This document shows positions 43,823 to 52,165 of a stretch of 64,000 bases of DNA, in pieces. The DNA is taken from the NCBI GenBank assembly GCA_019635435.1, contig JAHBZM010000001.1, positions 558,001 through 622,000 of the forward strand. Direction: 5' to 3'. This DNA comes from Ramlibacter sp. (lineage in GTDB: Bacteria; Pseudomonadota; Gammaproteobacteria; Burkholderiales; Burkholderiaceae_C). Below the pieces are notes generated by a model. The model had not been told where the DNA came from, ran no database searches, and saw only the letters and a program-made list of their open reading frames with translations. The number at the start of each line of letters is the position of its first letter. Within the stretch, counting starts at the first letter, position 1. The translations under genes were made by a program, and so were the position numbers.

Positions 43823-44344
43823 ATGACCTATCCGAAGGACCTCGAGGGTTCGCAGCCATGCAACGTGGCTGCGCTTCTGGGCGAGATTCTGATAGGGGCC
43901 TCCAGTGTCGAACTGGCGGTGCAGCTCTACCTTGATGGCATTGCGCGCGCCGAGGGTCGTGCACCGACGCAAGCGACTGCCGAGGAGCGCCTTGCGCAAT
44001 TGCTGGCCCTGGCCGACGGCCTGACCGACAAGGCGCTGCGCGATGACTTCATGCGCTGGATGGTGCGGCTCCATGAGCTCGCCCCGACTTGCCGCGCCGT
44101 GCGCCACGGGCACTGGCCGCCGGATCTGCGGTGGGGCAACGTTCTGATGCTGGCACCGCCAGGAATGCAGGACATGGGCTCACGAAAGTGGGAGGTTGCG
44201 CAACTCAGCGAAGCGGCGCAGGCGCTCATTCTCCTGTACCGCGAACTGCTGCGGCTATGCGCCCAGGAGCGCGGACTGACGCTCACCAACGCGGCCCAGT
44301 TCCTCTCGACGCAGCCGCTTCAGGTCATGGAAGAAGCCGCCTGA
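43823..44344 (+). CDS. Hypothetical protein, 173 aa
   Basis: No family is recognised. The sequence is mostly helical, for example AALLGEILIGASSVELAVQLYLDGIARAEG and AQALILLYRELLRLCAQERGL. There is no signal peptide or membrane span. ATG 43823 starts the continuous protein-like part; further upstream in frame the composition looks non-coding. Confidence 0.6.
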   Translation: MTYPKDLEGSQPCNVAALLGEILIGASSVELAVQLYLDGIARAEGRAPTQATAEERLAQLLALADGLTDKALRDDFMRWMVRLHELAPTCRAVRHGHWPPDLRWGNVLMLAPPGMQDMGSRKWEVAQLSEAAQALILLYRELLRLCAQERGLTLTNAAQFLSTQPLQVMEEAA

Positions 44345-44422
44345 GGCGAAGCCGGATTCAGGCGCGCCATGTCTGCTGCGGGCCAAAGCCCGCCTCCCAA
44401 CCCGAGCCCAAAGCCACCCAGT

Positions 44423-46996
44423 TCAGGTCTCGGTGGGTCGCCAGCCGCCACCGTCGTATCGCGCGAAACCGTCGCCCTCAAAGCGCCACAGGTGCAGCCA
44501 GCCGTTGTCGACGAGTTGGCGCACCACCCTGTGGCCAGCGATCACGCGCTCGATGCTGGCGGCTGGCGCGTCGATCACAACCGTCAGCCGCAGGGGCTCG
44601 TGCACCCAGCGCAGGCCGTCGTGCAGGGATTGGCGCCCCAACCCGATGCGCAGGTCGCCGCCGTTGCCCTCGAACACGCCGATGCGACCGCCCACCACGT
44701 TGTGCAAAAGCTTGTTGCCGCTTCCCAGGCGCACCGGGTCGCAGGTGGACGCGTGGTACTGCCAGTTGATCCAGTGCGTGACAAGCATCGGAGCGGTCAT
44801 GAGGAGTTCAAGCACGCTGCCGTCGGGGTCGTTCCCGGCGCTGTAGTCGTGAAGAAAGACACGCCCGCCCAGTCGCGCACCGCGGCTGCGGTCCCGCGGG
44901 GCCATGATGAAGGCCGCATTTCTGGCAAGGCCCCATTCGGGCCTCGTCTGCGCGCCATCGTTGGCACGGCGGCGATACTGGTCAAGCAGGGCCTCGTGCG
45001 GCGCGCGCGGGTCAAGCCCCAGCGAGCCGGCACGCTCGCGCCGCACCTGGTCGCTGGCATGCGCCAGCTCAAGCTGAAGGCGCTTCCACCGCTCGCCTGA
45101 CTGGGCGTCGAGCAGGTCAAGATCGAAGCCTTCAATCTCGTCGGTGGTGGTGTTGTGCAACGCGGCCACGAAGGCTGTGGACTGGGGCACCACGATCCCG
45201 CGCCCGTTCAGGCCTTCGCGCACCGCCGGCTCGTTGAGCAGCCGTGCCAGCACGCGGGCGTTGACCTCGCCGGTCTGCCCGCAGCAAGCACCGCAGTCCA
45301 GTGCAGCGGCCTGTGCGTTGTTTGCGCTCTGGCTGCCATGGCCGACCAGCAGCACCAGGGGCGCGAAGCCGCGTTCCAGGCCCATTGCGTGCAGCACGCG
45401 CTGGGCCAGATCAACTTTTGCCTGGGTATCCAGCCCTGCCAGCAACGGTCGGCACACTGGCCGGTAGCGTGCCGACAGGCCGGCGGCATCGACCGAGCGC
45501 CGCGGGGCGATGGACGGGCGGACCCACTGCGCGAGCTTGCCGAGATAGCCAGCCCCGGCGGCTTCGACGAACGAGAAGGCGGCGTTGGGCCACCTGCTTC
45601 CGGCGCCCCACTGATCCACCCGGGCAAAGGCGCGCAGCCGCTGCTGGCGTGCCGCCAACTGGAGCGCATCGCCTGGCGCGCCAAAATCGCCCTCCCCCTC
45701 TGCGATGCGTTCGGTCACCTCGGCCGTCGGCGCCAACAGGCCGGGCAGCTGCGGACGGCGCGCGTTGGTCGCCAGCGGCGTGTAGGCAACCGGCAGGCCG
45801 AAGAAACCGGCAAAGCCAATGGTCTGCACGGCCGGCCAGATCCTTTCAATCGCGCGGCGCAGCGGCTCGCTGCGCACGTCGATGCAGAACGCGGCCTGCA
45901 CCTCGGGGACACGGACGGCGCTTGCCCCGACTCTGGAATGCGGCGCACCCACCGTGGCAAGGCGCTGTGCGAGCTCTCGCTGGTAGCCCATCTCCAGGGC
46001 GAGCTGCCAGGCTTCATCCACCAGCAGCGTCTGGCCGGCTTGCTCCAGCAACTCCGGGGCGCGCTCCCACTCGACCTGCAGCGCTGCAAAGGCGCGCCGC
46101 GCTGCGGCGTCGTCACGGCATTCGAGCAGGATGGCGCCCCACGCCAGCCGGATGGCCAGCAGGTCTCGCAGGTGCGAGTCCTCCCCTCCGGCCAGGCGGG
46201 CCTCCCAGCCCAGGTAGGCGCACCAGGACGCCCAGCCATTGACCGTCAGCAGCACCGCTTCCAGGTAGTCCGCCCAGGATTCCTCGGGCAGGCCGAGCCG
46301 CTGCAGCACCCAGCGCTCGGCATCGACGCGTGTGGCCGGCAACGCGGCCAGGCCACGCGAGATGTCGGGCAGGCCCATCAGCACGCCGATGGCATGGTCG
46401 TGGGTCAGCGTCTCGCGCCAGAAGGCATAGAGGCCAGCGTCGCGATCGGGCTGCCAGTCGGCCTGGTGAGTGTCGAAGTAGGCGGCGCAGACCTGGCTCA
46501 CCTGGTGCGTGATGGCCTGCCGCCACGACAGCCGGTGCCGGCCCTCGGGGTCGTCGTCCAGCACGTCGATCAGCAGCGGCAGCCGGCGTAGCGCAGGTGT
46601 CTCGTCCAGCGCGGCGACGGCCTGCTTTGTGCCGAGCCCCACGGCGCGCGCCTCCGGGAGCCGGTCAAGCGCCGCGGTGAGGTCCGCCTCGGCGATGCGC
46701 CCCGCACGCCATGCCTCACGCGCCATGTCGCGGGGCGCAAAGACGCGCACATCCGCGAGCACGGCCATGCGGGCGGCCACCTCACGCACCGGGCGATCTA
46801 CGCGCTCCCAGTGCGGATTGACGGCAATGGCGCGGTCCAGCGGCCAGGCCGGTGCGATGGCCCGGCAGGCCTGGGCACATGCGCGCTCGATCAGGCTGTT
46901 GATTTCTTCGGCAACGGGTTGCGGCTGACCCGGCGCGGGTTGGGCACAGGGCAAGGCCACTGCGGGCGGGGCTGGGGGCGTAAGCAGGGTGTCCAT
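44423..46996 (-). CDS. dabA: DabA, zinc-containing subunit of the inorganic-carbon pump (UPF0753/DUF2309), 857 aa
   Basis: DabA is a beta-carbonic-anhydrase-like protein that, with DabB, captures CO2 and traps it as bicarbonate. The zinc site is complete: C371 and D373 in FCIDVRSEP, H553 in LLVGHGSQSANN and C568 in ALDCGACCGQTGEVNAR. The ~860-aa length is typical of proteobacterial DabA. ATG 46996 is chosen because upstream sequence belongs to dabB. The two genes are 23 bp apart, dabB first. Confidence 0.93.
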   Translation of the reverse strand: MDTLLTPPAPPAVALPCAQPAPGQPQPVAEEINSLIERACAQACRAIAPAWPLDRAIAVNPHWERVDRPVREVAARMAVLADVRVFAPRDMAREAWRAGRIAEADLTAALDRLPEARAVGLGTKQAVAALDETPALRRLPLLIDVLDDDPEGRHRLSWRQAITHQVSQVCAAYFDTHQADWQPDRDAGLYAFWRETLTHDHAIGVLMGLPDISRGLAALPATRVDAERWVLQRLGLPEESWADYLEAVLLTVNGWASWCAYLGWEARLAGGEDSHLRDLLAIRLAWGAILLECRDDAAARRAFAALQVEWERAPELLEQAGQTLLVDEAWQLALEMGYQRELAQRLATVGAPHSRVGASAVRVPEVQAAFCIDVRSEPLRRAIERIWPAVQTIGFAGFFGLPVAYTPLATNARRPQLPGLLAPTAEVTERIAEGEGDFGAPGDALQLAARQQRLRAFARVDQWGAGSRWPNAAFSFVEAAGAGYLGKLAQWVRPSIAPRRSVDAAGLSARYRPVCRPLLAGLDTQAKVDLAQRVLHAMGLERGFAPLVLLVGHGSQSANNAQAAALDCGACCGQTGEVNARVLARLLNEPAVREGLNGRGIVVPQSTAFVAALHNTTTDEIEGFDLDLLDAQSGERWKRLQLELAHASDQVRRERAGSLGLDPRAPHEALLDQYRRRANDGAQTRPEWGLARNAAFIMAPRDRSRGARLGGRVFLHDYSAGNDPDGSVLELLMTAPMLVTHWINWQYHASTCDPVRLGSGNKLLHNVVGGRIGVFEGNGGDLRIGLGRQSLHDGLRWVHEPLRLTVVIDAPAASIERVIAGHRVVRQLVDNGWLHLWRFEGDGFARYDGGGWRPTET

Positions 46997-47019
46997 GGGG
47001 GCGCTTCCTGGTGATGGGG

Positions 47020-48558
47020 TTAGGGGGTGGTCCTGGGTGTCCAGCGCGCTGGCCAGAGGCGCAGAGCCGTGCGGGTCACAAGCTCGTCCACGTAGAACCC
47101 GGCATAGCTCCAGCGCCGCCAGGTGGCCAGCGCATGTGGGAGCACCTGCAGCAGTGCGAGGCAGGCATAGAGCAGCGCCATCCCCGTCAGCGCGACCAGG
47201 CCTGCCGCGTGGTCTGGTGCGTCGTGCACGCCGAAGGGCAGGGCATGGCCCAGGCTGGTAGCCAGCGCCAGTGAAGCCACCATGCCGGCGCCGGCCATCA
47301 CATGGCGGGCGGTGCCCGGGGCGGCGGATGACGCGGCTGCGGGCCACCACAGCAGCGGCGCCCAGGCCAGCGCCAGCACGCCACTCCACCACACCGGCCA
47401 GGGCGCCACCCCGGCAACGCCCGCCAGCACGCTGAGGACCGCCGCGGCCGCGAGCGGCGCTAGCACCAGGCTGGTCGCCGAGGGTGCCGTTGGCAAACGC
47501 ATCATGCGCAGGCGGGCCTCCTGCACAGCGCCGGAGGCGGCAAGAAAGGCATGGGCCTTGTAGAGCGAATGGCCGATCAGGTGCATCAATGCCAGCGTGT
47601 ACAGGCCAAGCGCGCACTCCATCACCATGAAGCCCATCTGCGCGGCGGTCGACCAGGCCAGCCGAACCTTGATGCTCACCCGCGTCAGCATCACAAGCCC
47701 GGTCAGCATGGCGGTGGCCAGGCCCATCCCCAAAAGCAACCAGCGCGCGGTCGGCACCGCCTCGAGCAGGGGCGCAAAGCGAATCAGCACAAAGCCACCG
47801 AGGTTCACCACCCCGGCATGCAGCAGCGCCGACACCGGGGTCGGCGCCTCCATCACCTGCATCAGCCAGCCATGCACCGGCAGCAGCGCCGTGCGAAGCA
47901 CTACCGCCAGCGCTAGGCAGACCGCGCTGGCTTGAAATGCCAGCGACGGCGCACCGGCCTCGAGGTGGTGCCACAGCTCGCCGAACGCGCCCGAGCCAAC
48001 CTCGTTCCAGGCCAGTGCCGCCGCGACAACCAGCAGCAGATCGGCCAGGCGGTCGGCCAGCCTCTTCTTGTGCGCTGCAAGCAGCGCGAACGGCCGGTCC
48101 GGGTAAAAGCACAGCAGGCGCTGCAGCGCCATGCCCACCGCCGCCCAAGCCGCGATCAGTACCACCCAGTGGTTGGCCAGGAGCAGCAGGTGCACCGCGG
48201 CCAGGACACCGCCAAGGGCACTCACATAAAGCCGCTGGCCCGGCTCGCCCTGAAGGTAGCGCGACGAAAAGCTGCCGATCACGGTGCCGAGCAGTTGCAC
48301 CAGCACCGCCACCCATGCGCCGGTCAGCGAAACGCTCAGGCCCTGTGGCAGCAACGAGGGGACGCCGAGGATCTGAAGGGCAAGCGTTCCTGCCGTCACC
48401 CCGAGCGCGGCCGGCGCCAGGAGGCGGAAACGCCGCCAGGCCGCGGCGCCGTCAGGGCCGCGCGCCGGCCACATCGCCAGCAGCATCAGTGCGACAGGCA
48501 TCAAGGCGAGGAGCGCGGGCAGGGTGGGGAAGAGAGTGGTGGGCGGCATCATCAGCAA
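47020..48558 (-). CDS. dabB: DabB, proton-conducting membrane subunit (NuoL-like), 512 aa
   Basis: A polytopic Mrp/NuoL-type antiporter-like protein with about 13 spans. Conserved segments include SSRYLQGEPGQRLYVSALGG, VCLALAVVLRTALLPVHGWLMQVMEAPTPVSALLHAGVVNLGGF with its buried Lys/His sites, and IGHSLYKAHAFLAASG. In the Dab system it couples proton flow to CO2 hydration by DabA. It starts 88 bp from a divergent LysR gene. Confidence 0.9.
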   Translation of the reverse strand: MLMMPPTTLFPTLPALLALMPVALMLLAMWPARGPDGAAAWRRFRLLAPAALGVTAGTLALQILGVPSLLPQGLSVSLTGAWVAVLVQLLGTVIGSFSSRYLQGEPGQRLYVSALGGVLAAVHLLLLANHWVVLIAAWAAVGMALQRLLCFYPDRPFALLAAHKKRLADRLADLLLVVAAALAWNEVGSGAFGELWHHLEAGAPSLAFQASAVCLALAVVLRTALLPVHGWLMQVMEAPTPVSALLHAGVVNLGGFVLIRFAPLLEAVPTARWLLLGMGLATAMLTGLVMLTRVSIKVRLAWSTAAQMGFMVMECALGLYTLALMHLIGHSLYKAHAFLAASGAVQEARLRMMRLPTAPSATSLVLAPLAAAAVLSVLAGVAGVAPWPVWWSGVLALAWAPLLWWPAAASSAAPGTARHVMAGAGMVASLALATSLGHALPFGVHDAPDHAAGLVALTGMALLYACLALLQVLPHALATWRRWSYAGFYVDELVTRTALRLWPARWTPRTTP

Positions 48559-48646
48559 TTCAGATCACGACGGCGGGATGATGCGGGGCGCTGTCGGTTC
48601 TGTAAAATACATTGATAAGAACCAAACAATCCATAAAATAGATTGA

Positions 48647-49570
48647 ATGGACGTCGAGCAGCTCAACTTTCACCACCTCTTCTACTTCTGGCGCGTGGCG
48701 AAGGTGGGGCACCTGACCCGCGTGGCCGACGAGCTGCACGTGTCGCAATCGGCCCTGTCCAGCCAGATTCGCCAGCTCGAGGACCGTCTGGGCGATGCGC
48801 TTTTTGAGCGCAGGGGGCGGCGCCTTGTGCTCACCGACACCGGCCGGCTCGCGTTGTCGTATGCCGAAAACATCTTCGGACTCGGGCAGGAGCTGCTGGG
48901 CCGGCTTCAGGGCTACAGCGACGGCATGGTCCGCCTGCGGGTGGGCAGCGTCGCCACGCTGTCTCGCAACTACCAGGAAAACTGGATCCGCCCCCTGCTG
49001 GCCGACCCCTCGGTCACGCTGTCGCTGGAATCCGGGTTGCTGGAGGACCTGCTGCACCGCCTCATGCAGCACCAGCTGGACGTGGTGCTGGCCAACGACG
49101 CCGTGCCCGCCGCGCCGGACCGGCCCCTGCACTGCCGCTTCCTCGGCAGCCAGGCGATCTCGCTGGTTGGCCCGGGCGCAATCTGGCGCGACCGCACGCT
49201 TCGCTTGCCAGAGGATCTGGATGGCCTGGAGCTGGCGTTGCCCGGCCAGCGGCATGCGCTGCGGGCGCAGTTCGACGCGCTGTGCGTGACCGCGGGCGTC
49301 AAGCCCAGGCTGCGCGCCGAGGTCGATGACATGGCCATGCTGCGCCTGGTGGCGCGCGACAGCGGCTGGCTCACCGTGCTGCCGGAGGTGGTTGTGCAGG
49401 ACGAACTGCGCACCGGCGTGCTGGTCACCGTGGGGCGATCAACCCGGCTGCAGGAAAATTTTTATGCCATCACCACGCCGCACCGGCACCGTATCGAGCG
49501 GCTGGAGCAACTCCTGGCGGGTCCGGCAGAGTGGGGTGCCGTGGTCGCGCCTGATGCTGCGCGGGGGTAG
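48647..49570 (+). CDS. LysR-family regulator (NhaR-like), 307 aa
   Basis: The N-terminal LNFHHLFYFWRVAKVGHLTRVADELHVSQSALSSQIRQLEDRLGDALFERRGRRLVLTDTG is the LysR winged helix of the NhaR subgroup. The effector domain follows. It is divergent from dabB; the AT-rich spacer (48559-48646) contains ATAAAATAGATT-type sequence suitable for LysR binding and overlapping promoters. It is thus the probable regulator of the carbon pump. Confidence 0.9.
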   Translation: MDVEQLNFHHLFYFWRVAKVGHLTRVADELHVSQSALSSQIRQLEDRLGDALFERRGRRLVLTDTGRLALSYAENIFGLGQELLGRLQGYSDGMVRLRVGSVATLSRNYQENWIRPLLADPSVTLSLESGLLEDLLHRLMQHQLDVVLANDAVPAAPDRPLHCRFLGSQAISLVGPGAIWRDRTLRLPEDLDGLELALPGQRHALRAQFDALCVTAGVKPRLRAEVDDMAMLRLVARDSGWLTVLPEVVVQDELRTGVLVTVGRSTRLQENFYAITTPHRHRIERLEQLLAGPAEWGAVVAPDAARG

Positions 49571-49593
49571 CAGCGGAAGACGAACCGCCCGCG

Positions 49594-50007
49594 CTAAGCG
49601 GCGTCTGCCTTGCCGCCCGGGCTGGGTCCCGCGGCCGCAGGCCTGGGCACAAACTGCTTGGGGTCGTAGAAAAACTGCTCCTGTGCAATGCGCTCGCCCT
49701 CCCAGCGCTGCCAGGCCAGTTCCTCGATGCGGCCGGTGCTGCCGTCTTTCCAGGTGAACTCGAAGATCCAGCGGATCACCACATGGTCGCCATTCAAAAA
49801 GGCTGGTCGCACGCAGGTGGAATGCACCGCGCTGGCGCGCGCGAGCGCGGCGGCCTCATGGGCCACCAGCGCGCTGCGGCCCACGCGGGGCGGCGCCATG
49901 TTTTCCTGCATCGAGGCGTTCTCGGTATAGAACTCCTGGATGGCTTCCACATGGGCGTTCTGCTCCACGCGGGCAATGAAGCGTTCAAGGGTGGCGGAGG
50001 TGGGCAT
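49594..50007 (-). CDS. NTF2/SnoaL-like protein, 137 aa
   Basis: A single cone-shaped NTF2-like domain: TLERFIARVEQNAHVEAIQEFYTENASMQENMAPPRVGRSAL, then DHVVIRWIFEFTWKDGSTGRIEELAWQRWEGERIAQEQFFYDP. Such proteins are small isomerases, hydratases or ligand-binding proteins. The Pro/Gly-rich tail is probably disordered. The context gives no function. Confidence 0.82.
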   Translation of the reverse strand: MPTSATLERFIARVEQNAHVEAIQEFYTENASMQENMAPPRVGRSALVAHEAAALARASAVHSTCVRPAFLNGDHVVIRWIFEFTWKDGSTGRIEELAWQRWEGERIAQEQFFYDPKQFVPRPAAAGPSPGGKADAA

Positions 50008-50045
50008 GGGGTGGATTCTGCCTTGGCCTGTAAATCCCCGCGCGC

Positions 50046-51659
50046 CTAGCTGCCCGCCTGCGCGACGGGTTGCGAAACCTGAAGGATGATGAACTCGGCC
50101 GGGTGGGTCACCGCCAGTCCCAAGGTAACGTACAGCATGCCCTGCATCTGCGCCTCGGACGGGTTGTTGCTTGCATCGCAAGTCACAAAGAAGGCTTCGG
50201 CCGCGGTGGCCCCAAACAGGCCGCCGGTCTGCCACAGGCCCGTGAGGAACTGGCTGACCTGTGCGGTTACCGCGGCCCATGTCGGGTTGGCGTCGGGCGC
50301 AAACGTCACCCACTGCAGCCCTTGCCGCAGGCTCTGTTCCACATAGATCACCAGCCGGCGCACGCTCACATAAGTCCATTGCGGGTCCACGGACAGGGTC
50401 CGCGCGCCCCAGATCACGTTGCCGTAGTTGATGAGGTTGCGCAGGCCATTGATGCCTTGCGGGTTCAGCTGGCCCTGCTCGCTGTCGGTCAGCGGGGTGG
50501 CGAGCTGGGTGACCGATGGCAGCGCGCCGTCGGTCACGCCCGCGGGGGCCTTGAACACGCCGGCCGACTGGTCGGTGTAGACATAGCGCCCCAGCACCGG
50601 CCCCGAGGGCGGCATGGGCACCTGGGTGGCCGAGGGGGCGTGGAACACAAACACCCAGGGGTAGTACAGGGCGCCATAAGCGCTGTTCAGGGCCTGCGGG
50701 TTGCCGCCGGGTGCCTCGCCCGTGCCGGTTTTGAAGGACAGCACGCCCGGCACGTCCAGCCCCGCGGGTGGGTCGGCCACCATGAACAGGCTGGTGCGTG
50801 TTTCGCAGTACTGCAGGCCGGTCTGGATCTGCGTGGCCTGCACGGCCACAGAGACCTCGCCGTCGGGCCCGGTGGCGCTCACGGTGTCGGGCAGCGCCAG
50901 CAGGCTGATGTCCGGCACGCTGTCCAGCGCCGTCAGCGCGCTGGACAGGTCCAGCCGCGGCTCGCTGCCGCCGGCCAGAGCCAGGGCGCCGGTGTTGGCG
51001 GGCCGCTGCGGCTCGGTCAGCGGGGCCACGGCCACGCGCACAAAGATCGACTGGCCGTTCACGCGGCTGGCCAGCTCGCCGTTGAGCAGGCTGCTGGCGG
51101 TGAAGCGGCTGAACTGCTCCAGCACCACCCAGCGCTTGCCGTCAATCTCCACCGAGGCCAGCGTGTTGGCCTGCACAAAGGCCAGCAGCCTGGCAACGGG
51201 CCCGCCCGGTGGCGCCAGCAGGGCCGGGTCCAGCAGCACGCTCAGGTCAAAGAGCGGCGTGGTGGGGTTGGCCCCGCTGCCAGCCGGCAAAGGTGTGTTG
51301 CTCACGCGCACGTGCAGTGCATTGCCCCAGGCACCCGGCGTGGCGGCGCTCAGGGTCAGCGGCCCGGTGCACAGCCGGGCCGCCGTGGCCTTGGCCAGAT
51401 CAGCAGCCTGCACCACATGGCAGGGGCCGCCACCCTCCGCAAAAAAACCATACACGGCCCACGAGACCATGGCGTTCCAGGCCAGGCCGCCAAAGTGCTG
51501 CTGGTATTCGTTCCAGCTGCTGACCAGCACGGGGGTCTGCACCGGGCCCGATGCCGTGACGCCCACGAAGGCCGCCACCGAGGTGGACACGCCCGTGATG
51601 CCGGGGCTGCCCGGCAATTCCTGCACATACACGCCAGGGGTTGCGAGGTTCGAAACCAT
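50046..51659 (-). CDS. Phage tail sheath family protein (orphan), 537 aa
   Basis: The N terminus VSNLATPGVYVQELPGSPGITGVSTSVAAFVGVTASGP is the conserved start of contractile tail sheaths. The C-terminal part INGLRNLINYGNVIWGARTLSVDPQWTYVSVRRLVIYVEQSLRQGLQW and VTHPAEFIILQVSQ is the sheath C-terminal domain. No tube, baseplate, spike or ATPase gene is next to it, so it is not part of a recognisable prophage or injection system here. Confidence 0.88.
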   Translation of the reverse strand: MVSNLATPGVYVQELPGSPGITGVSTSVAAFVGVTASGPVQTPVLVSSWNEYQQHFGGLAWNAMVSWAVYGFFAEGGGPCHVVQAADLAKATAARLCTGPLTLSAATPGAWGNALHVRVSNTPLPAGSGANPTTPLFDLSVLLDPALLAPPGGPVARLLAFVQANTLASVEIDGKRWVVLEQFSRFTASSLLNGELASRVNGQSIFVRVAVAPLTEPQRPANTGALALAGGSEPRLDLSSALTALDSVPDISLLALPDTVSATGPDGEVSVAVQATQIQTGLQYCETRTSLFMVADPPAGLDVPGVLSFKTGTGEAPGGNPQALNSAYGALYYPWVFVFHAPSATQVPMPPSGPVLGRYVYTDQSAGVFKAPAGVTDGALPSVTQLATPLTDSEQGQLNPQGINGLRNLINYGNVIWGARTLSVDPQWTYVSVRRLVIYVEQSLRQGLQWVTFAPDANPTWAAVTAQVSQFLTGLWQTGGLFGATAAEAFFVTCDASNNPSEAQMQGMLYVTLGLAVTHPAEFIILQVSQPVAQAGS

Positions 51660-51810
51660 GGGTTGCCTTTCCTTTGCAGCCCGGAGGAGCTGCCAGCGCG
51701 CAAGCGTAGTGCGCTGGCGGCCTCTGGGGCAAGGGCAATATTTACCTTGTGGGCGGTGCGCAATCCGCCGGAGGAGCCTTGCGCCATGCCGTGACCGGTG
51801 ATCGGGGCAC

Positions 51811-51879
51811 GATTTCAGGTCAAAAGTGGCTGGAGTCCAGGACTGGCGGCCATCATGCGCTACAAAAACAGTAGCAATC
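51811..51879 (+). repeat. Dispersed ~70-bp repeat, copy D
   Basis: Core GGCTGGAGTCCAGGACTGGC, then GCTACAAAAACAGTAGC. It is intergenic and next to copy 2 of the 241-bp element. Confidence 0.85.
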
Positions 51880-51899
51880 GGATGCGCGCACCAGAACCC

Positions 51900-52140
51900 C
51901 GCTTCGCGGCAGGGGTTGGGCGGCGGAGGCGATCTCTGGGGCGGCGAGAAGCGCAGGCGCGGGGTCGGCGGGCGCAGCCTGCTTCGTCATCTGACTCACC
52001 GCAGCTGTTTGAGCGGAGTGCGCAAAGCGCACGCAGCGAGTTCTGCGGTGCGACCCTGCGACGAGCATCGCAGCGAAGTGGGCGCACAGCGCCCACCGCC
52101 CCAGTGTGAGCCGCCGTCGCCCAGCCCCTGCCGCGAAGCG
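51900..52140 (-). repeat. 241-bp MITE-like element, copy 2
   Basis: It has the same length as, and about 90% identity to, the reverse complement of 14424-14664. Its inverted ends begin CGCTTCGCGGCAGGGG. These differ from the ends of copy 1, yet left and right ends still match each other within the copy. It ends 25 bp from the stop of topB. Confidence 0.88.
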
Positions 52141-52165
52141 CGAGCGCCAACCCACCAGGAGGAAC

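Larger units (their letters stand above)
51660..52165. other. Gene-free stretch of ~500 bp with two repeat elements
   Basis: It contains the sheath-gene promoter region on the left, copy D of the ~70-bp repeat (51811-51879) and copy 2 of the 241-bp element (51900-52140), only 20 bp apart. Open frames crossing it have no ribosome-binding site. Confidence 0.75.

Noticed and set aside
45155..46591. Long open frame on the + strand opposite dabA, and similar long antisense frames opposite atzF, the tail sheath, topB and the sensor kinase
   Set aside because: In DNA this rich in GC, antisense frames stay open by chance. Their products are Arg/Ala/His/Gln-rich, lack domains and ribosome-binding sites, and lie over well-identified genes.
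50046..51659. Prophage around the tail sheath gene
   Set aside because: No other phage structural, integrase or lysis gene lies within several kilobases; neighbours are an NTF2-like gene and topoisomerase III.
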